DNA of 64,000 nt from Ooceraea biroi (GCF_003672135.1 NC_039506.1:2666001-2730000); one strand, 5' to 3'. Shown: positions 1 through 14,299, counted from the first letter of the stretch. Made by a program: numbers and translations. Notes: a model not told the origin generated them from the sequence alone.

Positions 1-2430
1 CATAACGGCCGTGCGGTCGCATTGCGGGCGCAACGTGCACGCCCACGCCGCACTCGCGTGCCGGCGCGTTAATTGGTTGCGTTTGGAGTATCGGATGGAA
101 TCCCGAAGCAATCGATACGCGGCCCTATCCACCTACGGGCGATTACCGGGCCGGCCGGCGGACGGCACGGCCCCCCGAGGGGGGCATTGTAAATTGACCG
201 TAATTGCGTTCAATGTTACGCGCGCGCACGAACGGATCAAAGTCAATTGCTGCGAGTGACGGTGTGCCGCAAGAAACGCAGCCAATTGGCAGCGCGCACT
301 TGCGCGATCGTCGCGAGAGACCCGCGGATTCCTGCATGCAGCGAAACATATTTATAGAATTCTGATGCGCCAATTGCCAATTGTTAATTTAAGTTTTGCA
401 TGACCGTACTTCACTATATTTCGATATACATTTGGAAACTTTGTGTCACAGGTGCATATCATTTCCTGAATTTTTGAAGAAAGGGTATTAAAGTCTTTCG
501 TAATTTTTATGTGGCTTAGGTAAACGCAGTTATTAATATTTACGGTAGTACGATGATAACGGTGCAAGAGTACGGTGCAGTTTCTTCAGCAACTTGTCGC
601 TTCCACCATCATTGCAGTTATATAACGGCCGGCAACGCGAACTTTATTGAAAGTCAATATTCTCGCGTGATTAGCACGTTCAGTGTCAGTGAGGAAAGAC
701 TTGAACTTTCGCCTCTTATGAATCTGAAAGAGTACGAGGGAGCTTAATTGATTGATTGTGTCGACGAGGTATATTGACCGGCTGCAACTTCGTACGTTGA
801 TTAACCGATTCCATGCATCGGCTCACACCGTATTAATGTACGGCCGCAACTAGTTGCCGCAATATATTACTCATCGATTCTCGTCCCTCGTTCATCACTC
901 AAACTCCAAATAAAAGTTTCTTCAAGGAACACGCGAGTCCTCGCGACTCGCTGGAAGAGCATAAAAAAATTCCATAATTGAATTGTTCCTGGAATCATTC
1001 CCCGACAATAATCCCGCAGCCATCGTTTCCAGACGATAGCCATCTCCTGTCGCGGAAGTGGTATGGCGCTCCTTAACACGAGTCGCTCGTGGACGTCGCG
1101 AGAGATAATCCGCGGAACGAGTCGAGCCGGCCAAGCACTACAGCCGAGAGACAAGTGCATACAATAAGCGCGGGATGTCGATTGGCGGATTGTTCCGCGT
1201 GGCCGCTGCGGAGCAGGGATGCTGCCGAGATGGACCGTCGTCTCGAGCGGTCGGAGCGACGACGCGTCGATCAGATGGGCAATCGGCATCGCGAGAGCCG
1301 GCTTTTTCACCGGTAGGCCGCTTATTCCGATCATTAGGAAGCCGGGTGTCAAAGTGTCCGGTCTGTCTTGCACGTCTAACTGATAGCGTCGCGCTTACGC
1401 TCAATGCTTGCGTCTGCAAAGTGAACGTGAGAACGCGGCGCGATGAGGAAGATGAGTCTGGTCGATGACACGCGTGTCGCAGTCCTCGCGGACTGAGCGA
1501 GGACTCGGAAACTGGTTTGTTTGAGTGAGGACACGGGAGAGGCCACGAAAGACACCGGGGACCGGTTAATTACCGGTGATACTGATGGTCAGAGACGTAC
1601 ACTCGCGCTAATGACGGCGCCGCGCGAGCGTGGAGGCTTCGATGGCTTTCGTAGATGGTACTCGGACGATACGGTGCGCGCCTCGTTGACGGGAATCAAA
1701 GCCGATTGTTACTAAATCGCGCCACTGTGCCGACCGTATCACATTTTATTTGGGAGCGTGGGGACGGCGGGCACGGTACTTTTGACAGTTCAAAATTGGT
1801 ATCTGTCTGTGCGTGAAGCCTATTGGCCGCGGTTACTGACGACGAAACGCAACGCGCGTTTACGAATATCCGCAGAAATTAAAAACTGACAGTAGTGCAC
1901 GGGTAGGAGGCGATTTTAATTGTCATCAGCAGCGCGCAAATTATTTCGGTATCCAAAGGTTAAAAGTGATTGCAATTTTTGATCACGTATTGGATGATCA
2001 TTTGAAAAATAAAAGGCAATCACCGAGGTGACGTCGCTGTTTAACGCGTAAATCTGCGTTGCGGCGCGATTGCTTTTTAAGCGAAAAAGAGTCTAATACG
2101 GGAATAAACAAATTGCTTCTGTCAAAAGTATGTTATCCAGCGTTTTTACTTTTGATACCGTACGCGGGCCGTGTGTGCGTGTGGGTGCGCGCGCCGTTTG
2201 CGGGATCGTCCACGTAGATCATTCCCTTCGGAACGTCTTGGTTTACGGTGGAGCTAAATTGCGCCGAGGCGACCGCAGGTACCCAATACGTCGCACTTCA
2301 GAAATCAACGCGCCACCCACGCCCGGCTAAACCGTTTCCGGATAACGAGGCCACAACCGATACTTCCGCACGCCAGTCGATCGGTTTCCGCTCTCACGAG
2401 AACACCGTGCCGCGCGTAACGGTGCGGTCA
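1..2430. other. Non-coding sequence, nothing recognised
   Basis: Mixed GC-rich and AT-rich DNA. Short open frames on both strands are unremarkable in composition and overlap one another. No splice pair, RNA gene or mobile element could be supported. Confidence 0.5.
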
Positions 2431-2477
2431 GTGCGGGTAAATCCTTACGAGAAGGAGGAGAATAAGAGATGGAGAAA

Positions 2478-2520
2478 TACGGAGAGAGAGAGAGAAGTAG
2501 AGGAAAAGAAAAATGCAGGA
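2478..2520. repeat. GA-rich simple repeat
   Basis: Interrupted GA/GGA/GAAA run on the + strand, of the type bound by GAGA factor in insects. Confidence 0.75.
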
Positions 2521-2694
2521 ACGTAAAAGAAACTTAAACGAAGCAGTGAACACAGATATACACAGATACATGACACGCATATACACGCAGGCTGCGGATC
2601 GCGCGGAATAAATTAACATGCAAATTCGCCCGCAACACGCCTACCGCGAGCGCGTTCGCATAGGCGTGTGGTCAGACGCGATTGACCTTCTTCG

Positions 2695-2731
2695 TCGACG
2701 CGTTCGCGCTCGCGCTCGCGCTCGCGCGCAC
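2695..2731. repeat. GCTCGC hexamer repeat
   Basis: Several copies of a GCTCGC-like hexamer in tandem, one of three different simple repeats packed into about 220 bp. Confidence 0.8.
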
Positions 2732-2824
2732 CGAGAATTACCCTTTCGTCGGACGAACTATCAATCTTGCGGCCGAGACACCGATAGGTCGCCATTACGA
2801 TTAAAAGCCACTCGCCACGCCGCA

Positions 2825-2851
2825 CCTTGCCTCGCCTCGCCTCGCCTCACC
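2825..2851. repeat. CCTCG pentamer repeat
   Basis: About five tandem copies of CCTCG with edge variants. Confidence 0.8.
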
Positions 2852-2898
2852 CCGCTAATCTCGGCGATTGACACAAAAAAATCATCTGGCACCTTGTA

Positions 2899-2917
2899 CG
2901 AGTCGAGTCGAGTCGAG
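2899..2917. repeat. GAGTC pentamer repeat
   Basis: Three and a half tandem copies of GAGTC. Confidence 0.75.
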
Positions 2918-3519
2918 CGTGCTGCGATCACGCAGCGAGAGTGCCAGAACATTACTAACGAACCGGTAATCGGCGATCAACGGAGGCAGTGTGAGAGATC
3001 GTTGTAATCCGGGTTGGACATATTATAACTCAATTATTCATTCAACGATAATGAGCGGCTGACAGTGGCGGTAGTCGCGCGGCGCGCGCGTTCAATCTGT
3101 TAATCCGCGTGAGGCGGTTTTTATCTCACGGCTGCTTTCGCCGAGTGGGGGCGAAAACCGGGGGTAGCCCGGGGGAGGATGATTAAAGTGGCACCGATGC
3201 ACGCCGCACCGCTGCGAACAATGCGGCCGGAACATTTTCGTACGAACCGGTGGACGGGAATATCGAACGTGATGTACGAGCGGATCCGCCGTAACGTACA
3301 ACCGACGACGCGCCGCACAATCCGATGATATCAATTTTTGGCCGTTCCCGGAACGCGCGAAATTACGACGTGGATATTGAAATGTAAGGTGGCGCATCCG
3401 ATGAAGCGTTCTTCGAAGCGTTTCCGAATGAAGACCTCGAAGCGTTCTCGCGATCGCGTGAGATTGCTGCGCCCGAGTTGCTGCTACGGATTGCGAATTT
3501 TTTGCGTAGATTTAGTCTC

Positions 3520-3540
3520 GTGTGTGTGTGTGTGTGTGTA
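3520..3540. repeat. TG dinucleotide repeat
   Basis: About ten uninterrupted TG units. Confidence 0.85.
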
Positions 3541-4737
3541 TGACGTGATGTAAGAAATTCCTGGCATCTTCTTACATAAAACTGGCGGTGCAAATGATAA
3601 AATGTAAGGTATTTCATAAACCTTTCCCAGCTTCGCGCCGGGAGGATAAAGACTTTAAGCGGTGTTGTGATCGCGCGGGATAATTGCAATCGCATGACTT
3701 CTACATAAATCTACTTGCACAATAAATCGCATAACGTGCATGCCACGTGTTAACACGCATTATGATTCCACTCTTTCTCCTTGATCGGATAGGCCTGATC
3801 AACCAATCAGTGGTTGATGTTAAAATCGTAGAACTCGATTCCGAATTCGATTAGAAATCTTCGATTTCTGATTTGGATTCAATGATGCGAGATATTCCTT
3901 CGTTACACTTTAATCTCACCCGAGATGTTCAAAGTTCGTATATTTCATGCTCTCATCGTGCGAAGATATATTCCTTCTGAAATCATTTTTAATCATTTTT
4001 AATTTTTATTTAACTTGAGATTAAACTATGATAATCACCCTTATAAAAAGATGCGTTAATATCGATATATTTCGAGATCTCAGCGAATATCGATATTGCG
4101 ATATTCAAGCAAGCTGCAATCGTTCCGTCTTTCTTTTGCACGTCACGACAGTCAATCATCGCGACAAGTTGTTTTCCCAATACGGCCTGCTAATTACTGT
4201 TTTTCTCATCTTCGTCGGGGCTAGTCGGTCCGTTGCTTAGGCGACAGAAAAAACTCACTGGGTTTACCCACGATAAATCTCGCGGTCAGGTAGAGAGCAG
4301 GAGCGAGAGGACCCCGCCGTTGTGTTGAACGATAATATCCACCGCGGGCCTTCCGCCACTCTCGTTCCACCCTTTCGGCTTTGCTTTCGCGTACAGGGAT
4401 CGCTTTCTTCGCTTTATCGCAACGCACTCGCCTCTCCCCGCTCCCTCATGCCTCCTTTCTCTCTTTCGCTCTCTTTCTTTCTCGCGGAGGAGAGAATCTT
4501 CGGACGAAAATGAGGAGGTAAAGACGCGCTCGCTCGTTCGCTTGCTTGCTCGCGCGCAGTAAAGTGCCTACGGAGAATCGGAGAAAAGAGAGCAGCTCGA
4601 AGGAGGCAGAAAGGGTTGCGGAGATTGGGCAGGCGATAACGCTCATAATGAAAGGCATTCATTCCACTGCGAGCCCGACGGTGAGCTTGAGTGACGTGGT
4701 TGCAGACAGCTGCCTAAACCTGATCGGTCCGTACGCA

Positions 4738-4766
4738 CGTCCATCCGTTCGTCCGTCCGTCCGTGC
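4738..4766. repeat. CCGT tetranucleotide repeat
   Basis: Interrupted tandem copies of CCGT with TTCG variants. Confidence 0.75.
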
Positions 4767-7463
4767 GCCTCCTCTTCCTCTCTCACGCGATTCCTTTTAT
4801 GATATCGTATAACCGTCCGGGCCAGACGCGCTCCCTCGCATCCGATTTTGGGTCCAGAGACAATCCTCGCGGCGCGCAGAATGCACCTTGCTCGCGCGTT
4901 TGCGAGCGTTCGCTGCCGCGCGAAGAGAACAATTAGCCCCGTAATATTACTCCGGGATCCGCGACCCGACAATTAATCCGCCAAATGAGCGTCGCATCGG
5001 CGACAGATCGCCGGATTCCTGTTTGTTTCCGCGCGGCCGGAAATCGACGTCGCGACTACGCGCGGTAATTTTTCGCGCGCGCACGCTGCGAGGCTCCCAT
5101 TCCGACAGCTCCCATTCAGAACGGTATATACAGTGGCTCGAAATTAATTAATGGCCCGAATACTCGCGCGGTGATACACGCGGGAAATATTAAAAATAAT
5201 ATTTCACCAGCCGGGGGCGCGACTGGATACGCGAGATTTTCGACTGGCGATGACGTGCATACGTGCGCGGGATATATTTGCGCGGGGAGGAGTCGTCAAC
5301 GTGTAATGTTCATTAATGTCCTTTAAAATCGCTAATGCGATTTTGCCGCGCTGGTGTTTCGCCGTGTTCCACTTGCGCTTGCAGTATCCGCTGGAACCTC
5401 TTTTTCCATATCGGAGCAGCAAGCAATTGAATCTCCGCGTAAAATTTTAAATTTACTCATCATAGTGTTCATTAAAAAATTCCGCTTGCCAAATACATGT
5501 AACGGTAAGCTCGGGGAGTTTGCTGAATTAGTCAGAGTGTACAAGAGCCGGCAGTACAACCATCACTCGATACCTGCCTCGAGTTCCTAGGTGCATCTAT
5601 GTGCAGTTGTGAGCGGCACCAACACATGACGGCGACGGTCGCTCTCACTCTCGTTCGCTGTTTATGTCGGTTATAAAGCGTTTTACGATATTTTCATCGG
5701 GATATCCTTTTCCTCTCTCGACTTTACTTTCTCCGGCGTACATGTGGCGGCCTTTCCGCGCGACACCCGCTTAATAATGCACATGGATCTCGGAAACTCG
5801 AGAAACGTGGATTAGCGTAGATCATCGTGTGCGATGACACGATTCGTTGTTGTCCGACAAATTGCAAAAAGTTGTTACGGTCTGCTTGGCCGAGTTTTTA
5901 TGGATAATAATGACGTGAACGAAAATTTACCACGACACATCGTTTGCTTTTAATTTAATTAGAAATATGGATATGATGTATTAACGGTATACTGTGCTGT
6001 TTAACATTTCGGAGTACTTTATCAGCGATAAATGTGAAGCAATCAAAACACTATCGTGTTTAATTAAATATCATATAATAAATAGCATATAATTGACGTG
6101 TTAATTTATAATAATACCGCCATAAAGTAATTATGCATGGACAATCGCTCTTTAGCTCAGCAGCTCAGCGCGCGATATCCTCCGCTCGCACGATTCCGCG
6201 ACAAGACGAATGTCTAGTTCGCAGCAACTACAGTTATTTAACGCCGGTGCGCATTATTCCACCGAAGCGGCGCGGTTTTGAGGGACGGGTTTCTCCCACG
6301 ATGACGATTCCGTCATCGCGACATTTAGTTAACCCACCCACGATGTGCAACTCGTTTCTCATACCTATAATAAGAGGCGGGCGATAAATCTCTTGGCTCT
6401 CCTCGGACCTCCTCGAAGTGCAGCTCGAAGCCACCGTATAGGATTTTTGTGGAAAGCGACGAGCGCGAGAGAGCCTCGCTACGGGGCCTCACCATGGAGG
6501 GAAAGAGTTTCTTATACTTCGATCCTCGGCGAATGTCGAGCGATCTAAACTGGACGATCGCGTGTCTCGAAGCGTGCAACGCGACTGTCGGAGCAGGAAG
6601 CTTCAGCATTTCGAAGGCCAGTGAGCTTGGGATAGTGCGTAACGTGCCTCGCCGGCCTCGTTCCACCTGTCCAACAGGCTTTTCCTGCCCCGCGAGTTAA
6701 AAGGGCCACGTGAACCCCATTCCGTGCCGCAAAAGGTGATACGTAGGTACCTATGTACCTTACCAGCGCGCGAGTACTCGTTTTCATCTGGTCGCCGCGT
6801 CGTTGATGCCTCGAGTCTGCAAGTAGACGGATGCGGGCAGGAGATCGGGGTGGTTTCGTTTAATAAATCGTAAATCCCTTGCGCCCGGTACGACAACAGC
6901 GTAAAAATGGGTTTGCATTAACTGCGGAAAAAAATACAGGATTTATTTACTCTTTAATTAAAGCGGTCACGTACTATATTATCTGCTCCGCGTTCAGTAA
7001 TGATGCATGATGCAATCGCGAGTCGCGTTTCTTAACGAGATGTTCTTTTTTCTGGGGTAAATATTGTCTTGTAATACATATATTCGTTCCGTTTGTCTAT
7101 TGGTTTTGGTAACGAATGTATATTACAACCCACATTATTAAAAACACTAAAGAAACGAGACAAATGTATATTACAATCTAATAAAGTAATGAAAATTTGT
7201 TACGATGAGCCTTGGACGTTTCTGCCCCGTAACATCTGCGAAATTCAAATTCAAAATCCGGCGGATGTACTCCCGCAACAAACGTGACACATTTCTACAG
7301 CATCTCTCGCAGTCTTAACGATCGCCAGATGGATCGGCAGCGCCGGTCCATTGACAATGCCGTCCGCATTGACAGCGGCTGCCATTCACACGTTAACTAA
7401 TGCCAGCTCGCGCGCCATGTAATCCCGGCCGGCCATAAAGAAGATACTAAAGGACCGCCGGAT

Positions 7464-7499
7464 CAAGAGAAAGAAAGAGAGAGAGAGAGAGTGTGTGTA
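7464..7499. repeat. Compound GA/GT repeat
   Basis: A GA run followed directly by a short GT run. Confidence 0.85.
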
Positions 7500-7640
7500 A
7501 ATTTGCGAGGTTAACACTACCGTGTTACCGCAATGGACAATAATCTTGACTGGTGATATCGGGGGTCGCCATTATGTCTTACCGCGAAGCGCCTTCTCAT
7601 TCGCTAACGTCGGAGCGTTGCTGGAAATGTTCCAGTGAAT

Positions 7641-7690
7641 TTTCTCTTTCTTTCTCTCTCACACACACACTCTCTCTCCCTCCTTCCCTC
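7641..7690. repeat. Compound CT/CA/CT repeat
   Basis: A pyrimidine tract interrupted by a short CA run, about 150 bases from the compound GA/GT repeat and of opposite strand bias to it. The two could pair as an imperfect inverted repeat. Confidence 0.75.
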
Positions 7691-10392
7691 TCGTATTTTC
7701 ACTCTTCTCCCGTCTTTTTCTCATTCAAACAACCTACCCCCTCAACGGGCCCCCTCCTCCCCCCTCCCGCATCCTCCTCGCCGAGTCTCTCGGAGCTAAG
7801 CGTGACGCTGACAGAATTACGCTCGGGCCCTGCTTCTGCTCTCCGCCGCGTAGCGAGTCGAACCCCTCGGCCGTCTATGGCTCGCCATAAATATCGACGG
7901 TGACGTTTAGGGAGAAAAAAGAAACTGGCGGCTGGGAACTGTAGATGACCTCCCGTCTATGAGACGGCAGTCGGCCATCGCGCTCCAACTACCGTTCGTT
8001 CCTTCCGAAGCCGAAACAGGTCTCGTCCATTACACGCGTCACGGCGCCGTGGCCGCCAGATGAATTTATTTATCCGCAACCGATATTGCTACTACCACCC
8101 TTTCGCGTTCTTTCTACTCTGCTTCCCTCCAGCCTCCCGTTCAGCAATCTTTCGGTGTACCGAAATTGCGCGTCCTTTTATGTCGCTATAACACATTCTA
8201 ATTTCTTTCATTACGGAGTTGCCCTTTCCGGTGAGATCGCTTCCGGAGATCTTCCCCGGAGACCTTTACCAAATATTATCACATTTCTGTGTGTATCTCG
8301 TGGCGAAGCGATATCCGACAAGGTTCACTGAAAATCGTCGTGTTTTCTTCGCTATTTCGAATCGGCGAGAATTATACAACTAAAGACAAGAAGAAGCAAA
8401 AAGCAGTACAGACATCAGACAGATACGTTTGACGAAAAGTTTGATTTTCTCACGAGTAACACCACCTCGCGCTGGGAAGCGGACCATCGTCACGTCTCGC
8501 GACAATGCAAGAAGCATGCGTTCCCGAGCTCCGCGCTTTGTCCCGATTGAAGCGTAGCTTTGACAGGGCGCCAGAAGAACTCCGTCGCGCTCGTGACACT
8601 TTCGGTGAGAGAGGGTTGAAGCACTCGTAAGGTTAAACGTCGAGCCCGAGACGTTCCTTGCATTTGTCGGGCGCATCCACGGTGACGGGATGAACGATAA
8701 GCACCGCTGTCGCGAACTTTTGAGCGAGACGATGCTGTGATCGATAGCAGAAAGAGTTATACGCGTCGAGAACGACGACGATGTCGATGGCGAAGAGGGT
8801 TACACGGCCGAGGTCGTGTCTTAATGATTCGGAGAATCAGCATGACGAGGCTCAGTATTGCCGTCCGATGCATCGAGAGCGATGCCGATTCGATTTGGCG
8901 CTTCGCGAGTCTTTGCAGAAAAGCAGAGAAAACCCGCCTTTGCCAACCGGTTCGCTATCAGTCCGACTATCTGCCAAGGTTGCGACTACAATCGACACTC
9001 TCATGTACCAGCGATTCTGGTTCGAGCAGAGCCCCGCGAGGGCAGGAAAGGAGTAAAGGATATTTTTTTACTTGTCCCGTGAGACATTATTGCATAGATT
9101 TTTCTGTGTTGCTCGGAAAGCATGTCGCGCATGTGTAAGTTCTATGTGAGCAAGGTGTATGGGGATGTTCACGGAAGTCTCCTCGTGTACTACATTTTTA
9201 TTACATCCTTACAGCTGCACCGCCAACAAATCCGCGGCACGGATGACAGACACTCGGCCAGTGTTCCCATGGATCGAGATTTTACATAACATTACCGTGA
9301 TCGCGACAATGGAACGTTGTCGGCGCTTGATCTTGATACAGCTGTTCGTTGAACAATTACCAACGCGCGGCGTGTGTTTATGCCGTTAAACGCAGCAACG
9401 AATCCGTCATGTGAAGCGCGATGAATAAGTGCCGTCCTTGGATCACTTTCAATACGACGTAAATTCCATGCCGCATAAATCCTGCTGACTGCGACCGCTT
9501 GTTTTTATCGTCGCGTTTAAGATCGTAATTCACGTTGCCCTAATTAAGACTTTCCCTATGTCTGCGCGGAGAGACGGATTCCCTCCGCGTCGTGACTCGC
9601 ATGATAAGGTCACATCATAAATTATTATGCAACGTGCCGATTATCACACGCATTGACGTTTCGACTATGTCGACGACCGCGCGCCGAGTAATCTCGCGCG
9701 GGCAGACGCGATTCTTTACGCCTTAACATTTATTCAACACATTTTTAAGTAGCTGACTCGGATATTACCATCGAGCCATTAGTATAAATAACGGCAAAAT
9801 ATTATTCGAATAATGCAAAAATCATGAACATTGTAGATAACGAATGATCGTTACGCGAATGAACGAACGTTCCTCACGTGAGGATAGCTGTTCCAGCAAT
9901 TACGTCAATGGATAAACGATGGCATTAAATCATCCAACACATTTTACGCTTTTTATCTCTCTCTCCTCTCCGGGTTTCGCGTCCTCAGGGTGCAGCAATG
10001 CCTGGCGGCCTGCCGGTGACTCCTGCATCGGGTCGGTAGGCCTGTGCAGCGCACGACACATTGTCGCTTCAGGACCGTCGCTGAATAAGCGACAATTTGT
10101 ATGACAATTCCTCGATGGTCTAGTGCATTGTGCCAGCATGTGAAAGTATGGACGTAGGCACGCTGTATCCCACCGCGGCGGTTTCTGCTCTCCTCCGATT
10201 GTGTGCTTCTCTCTCCATTATGGGGGACCGCGGGTGGCTAAGGAGAATCAGACGGGGTTTCAGAGAAAGACAGAGCGTGAGAGGGGGAGGCACCGGGCAG
10301 AGACTGGAGTAGAAACGAAGAGGTTCCTCGAGAGATCACGATCCGATGGAGCAAAAGCAAAGGTCGTGCCGTGCTGCACGCTGGTGCAGCAC

Positions 10393-10427
10393 AACGACGA
10401 CGAGGACGACGAAGACGACGATGATGG
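10393..10427. repeat. GAC/GAT trinucleotide repeat
   Basis: Interrupted GAC units ending in GAT units; translated frames give only acidic runs. Confidence 0.8.
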
Positions 10428-11919
10428 TAGAATAAACGTTTATTAGGAACGGAGGAAGCGCCTTTGTGACAAATGGTACGGTCTCATTGTTGCATCGGAA
10501 CCGACTCAGGCCTGTTCGAGCGCCCGAGGGGGGGGAGGGCCTCTCGTGCAACGTCGTAAATCTGACCAACGTTGACGGACAGAAATCAGAACGGACGGCC
10601 GCGTGCATGCGCAAGTTTCACGACAGAAACGGGCGAAAGGAACAGCATCAGCTCGGCAGAGGTTGTGGCTGACATCGAGCGAACGGCAGCTAGAGTTACG
10701 CCGACACCGGGCAAATATTTACGAGCTGGGTGCTGCAATTGGGAAAGATCGGTATCCCCCGGCATCTGGATCCGGTGATGTAGCGTTGTAAAAATTTCAT
10801 GACTCTTCGCATGTAAGGCGAGAGATCGGTGAGATGCACGAAAGAGTTCCGATAGCGTGAAATTAGCCGGCTGGGTCCCTAACAAACGCTTCGAGGAATG
10901 TGATTATTTCGAAGATAAATTTATGACAAACATCATAAAAATATCCTTAGTTTTGTATTCCTCTTGTCCTTAACGGAATTTCTCTAGACCATGGACCATA
11001 CAAGCTTCTCGGACATGAAGTATTCAAAAACTTTTTCTTACCCTTGATGCGAGATTATATTGTCCAGGCTGCTATTGACAGCTCAAGTAATTTTGGAAAC
11101 TTATCTCAAAGCTATTACACACAAAACTGAAGAGAAAGAAGCAGAAAGAGAAAAGTGAACTTGCAGAAAATTATTGTCGCATAACATTTTTCTATATACG
11201 TGATGAAAATGGAGAAAATAAAAAGAAGATAGCTTTTAAAGAATAAAAGAAATATCTTTTATAGTACTCTTACTCTCCTGTGCAAATTGTACCTGATCTG
11301 AAAAAATTTGGTGCAAGCGCTAGGAACATTCACAGAATTGTTGGTCCGGTATACCTGCTTTTCAAATCCGGATGTTCCAGTAACCCAGAAGGTACAAGAA
11401 ACGCATACAGTCGAGCGGAGGCCAAAGTGGGGGTACATACGCCGAGCAAGGAATTAACTTCTACAAATCATTCCCCGATCCGTGCTTCCACCAAGCCGAA
11501 AGGTTAACATCAATTGCCAGCGGCCGCGCAAAAAAAGTCGAATATCAATTTCCTCCCGCTGCGAGGAGGACGATGACTGAACAGAAACCCGGCAGTAATC
11601 GAGAAGAGATAGAGGCACCGACGATAGAGGCGCAAGACGAGGAGAATGGAAGGTGTCTTATTGTTAGGGGAGAGGGAGGGAGAGGAAATAAGAAAATAAG
11701 AGGGGCAGAGGGGAAAGAAAAGGGACACCGGTAGTGTCGAGAGCGAGAAAGCGTGGCGGAAGAAAGGGGGAGTTCGTTAAGCGGCCGATCGACCACGGGT
11801 CTGTCAATCTGTTCGAGGGCCCGGAGAAACGAGGGGAGCCCAAGATGGCCGACCGGCAGCATGTACACGGGGCCCCTGCTTCGCCAGCATCAGCGACTTA
11901 GCATAAATCACTCCCGCTC

Positions 11920-11990
11920 CGCTTCGCTTCGCTCGCTCGCTCGCACGCTCGTCCGTTCGTTTGCTTTCCCGCTTGCTCGCGCGCGCTGCT
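11920..11990. repeat. Degenerate CTCG/TTCG repeat
   Basis: Tandem CTCG, TTCG and CTTG units, similar in kind to those at 4.53 and 23.1 kb. Confidence 0.65.
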
Positions 11991-12631
11991 GCACGCTCGT
12001 TCTCTCGCTAACAGCCTACAGAAATGCGACCGCACCGCAAATACGGGTTTGTCTTTGCGTCTACGTGGCTCGTTCCGCGCGACTATGATCGCATTTTGCG
12101 GCTTGCCGCGGTCGACGAGCGACGAGCCCGCCGACCGAACCGTCAGTGATCTCTTGCACTTCTTGCAATTGACTCCAGCGTTAATTGAATTTCATCGCTA
12201 AGTTGCTGCGGGATGGTCCGTTTCGATCGAACGCTCGGATTGATGATCGTTGTTACTACCATGCACAGATTGTTACACGAGGAGTCGTGGTGCGCGTCTT
12301 CTGGATTATTGTTGCACTCTGTTGGTCGGTATGATATCGATTTGTCGAAGAATTAGCTGAACATGCGCGTCACGATTTAATCACGCTGATGTCACCGTTG
12401 ACAAGAAATTCTTTATGCAAAACTGACGGCTTCCTGCTCACGAGAAAATATTGATGCAGTAAAAACATTTGTATCAGCGAATGATTAAAAACAATGTAGG
12501 GTATTTTATTGCACTTTTTATTACCGATTGCAGTCCGCACGAGCGATTCGCGCATCAATAACGCGATAGCAGTAAACGCATATTATTTGCGCAATAGCCG
12601 GCAATCGTGATTGCGCAAGTATCGACGCCAG

Positions 12632-12712
12632 ACTGAAAAGACAGAGACGGAGGAAGGGGGACATAAGAGAGCGAAGAGAAAAGGCAAGAAAGAGAGAGAA
12701 AAAGCGAGCGAA
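12632..12712. repeat. GA-rich purine tract
   Basis: Interrupted purine-rich tract on the + strand, with GAGAG pentamers. Confidence 0.75.
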
Positions 12713-12939
12713 CCAGTCGGTCAATCAATCACGGGAATTGATCTCGGTGGCAAGTGCAGTCACGATCAGCCAACCTGAAATATGTCGGACGTAAGAATTG
12801 ATTTCGTAGAACGTGCACAGTCCGCCGTGACTCTCTATCCTCTCCCTGCTCCTCTATCGCCGTCCTTCTCGATGGCCCGTGCCCTCCTCCCGTGCATTCT
12901 ACAATGCCGTTGACACGCACGATCACTCGAAGGAGTTGG

Positions 12940-13180
12940 ACGAGATGGCAGAGGAAGAGAAGGAAGAGGAGGAGGGGAGGAGGAGAAGGGTCCATGATTT
13001 TTCCTCCTTCCGCGCTGGTGAAATACTTCCTTCGACGACTGGCTCGCTTCGCATGGCTCTGATGTTACGACTGCAGGAAATTCAGGGACGAGAGGAAAAA
13101 AGATAGAAAGAGAGAAGGAGAGGCGACTCGTCTCGCGTGAAGGAAAGAAGCACGAGGAAGAAGGCGCGAGGAGGGAAAGA
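12940..13180. repeat. GGA/GA-rich tracts
   Basis: Two purine-rich stretches (about 12940-12990 and 13080-13180) separated by unique sequence. Confidence 0.65.
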
Positions 13181-14299
13181 GCGAGCGTGATCCGCGGTGA
13201 GAGGAGGGTCCGGGCGAACAGAGCAAACGGACAGGTCGCTTATTTATGGCAACCATACTTCAGATATATGAACTGGTTCCCGTCGAAAGTTCGGGACGCC
13301 GCGTCTTCCCAGTTCAAAATGTATAGAGAGGTGTCCCGCCGCTCGCCTTCAACCGGGAGATTTGCGAGGGGTCACCCCTCGCGCGCCATCACGCCAGCTT
13401 AATTCCGTCTTCGTGCGCGTCGCGCGAGGTGAACGCCGCCACCTCGCCGTAGTCGCCAGGCCACTACCGGTTTTATGGCGGAACCATGGGATGGCGAGAA
13501 TATTTGATTACCGTAACCCCGTGCCACCCCGTCCCAGTCCGTTCAGCGGACGGAAGTGATCGCGGGGATTTACACGAGGCGCCTATTGTCGCATCGCGAT
13601 TTCCCATTGCCGCGTAAGGGTTGCGTGACTTTGAATGCTCTTTGAGTGTGATATATGGCGAGTCATGTTTTTTAAACACCTTCGAGGGGATGCGTCTTGG
13701 CGGATTCGAAACTGGTCCGTCCTCGGCCGTGGCTTGACGAGAAGTTTCATCGCAAGCGTGTGTCGTTAATCAAAAATTCCCCGAACGAAAATAGGGATAA
13801 GAGTTAGGAAAATAGTCCCGTTGTATTGCTTTTGGCAGTATTTTTGGGTAAAGCTGTCAGTAGCATGTCACGTAATCGTTATATGTCGTCAATTTCCGAA
13901 AACAATGCTGTTATTAAACTTCATTTGTGAAAATGTGCCCCGTAATCGAGATTAATGGGGATACAATACTTGAGTCATCACTCTTATACAATACATACGT
14001 GTCAACAATCATGCGTATCCGCACGTACGACAAATCTCGCGCCACGTCGATCGCCTCGTCCCGTTAAGGATCAGCGAAGCCCCGCAGGATCAGTATACGG
14101 TCAGGAATCGACCCCTTTGTCCCTTTATCCCTCGTGTGTGCAGCACGACGTCGGTTAATTTATATTTATCCTCTTCTTTTCGGTATACGCAGGATCCTGC
14201 AGGTCGTTTCCGATATCCGAGCAGCTTGGAAGAGGAGCGTTTACGCGCCGGGGGAGGGAAGCGGCCGCGAAAAGGGGCGAGACGACGAAGCAGGGCGGC

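Larger units (their letters stand above)
3000..7460. other. Non-coding sequence with small palindromes and simple repeats
   Basis: No supported gene. It contains the TG repeat above, a 17-base hairpin (AGAAATC, loop TTC, GATTTCT at 3853-3869), another with arms ATCAACCA/TGGTTGAT at 3798-3818, a CT-rich tract at 4455-4495, and a CCGT repeat near 4.74 kb. AT-rich, TAAT-containing sequence lies at 5.94-6.13 kb and 6.9-7.1 kb. Confidence 0.5.
7700..14290. other. Non-coding sequence with microsatellites
   Basis: No supported gene. It contains a C-rich stretch at 7735-7770, a 14-base perfect palindrome ATTATTCGAATAAT at 9801-9814, a GAC/GAT repeat at 10.4 kb, a CTCG-type run at 11920-11990, and GA/GGA tracts at 12.63-12.71, 12.94-12.99 and 13.08-13.18 kb. 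A good-looking acceptor ending at 9988 has only a weak donor 26 bases later and is not called as an exon. Confidence 0.45.

Noticed and set aside
9018..9034. GGTTCGAGCAGAGCC, resembling a tRNA T-arm
   Set aside because: No matching acceptor stem, anticodon arm or A-box at the right distance.
9989..10014. Possible 26-base microexon after an acceptor-like CCTCAG
   Set aside because: The donor (GTGACT) is weak and the pyrimidine tract is interrupted by GGG; nothing else supports it.
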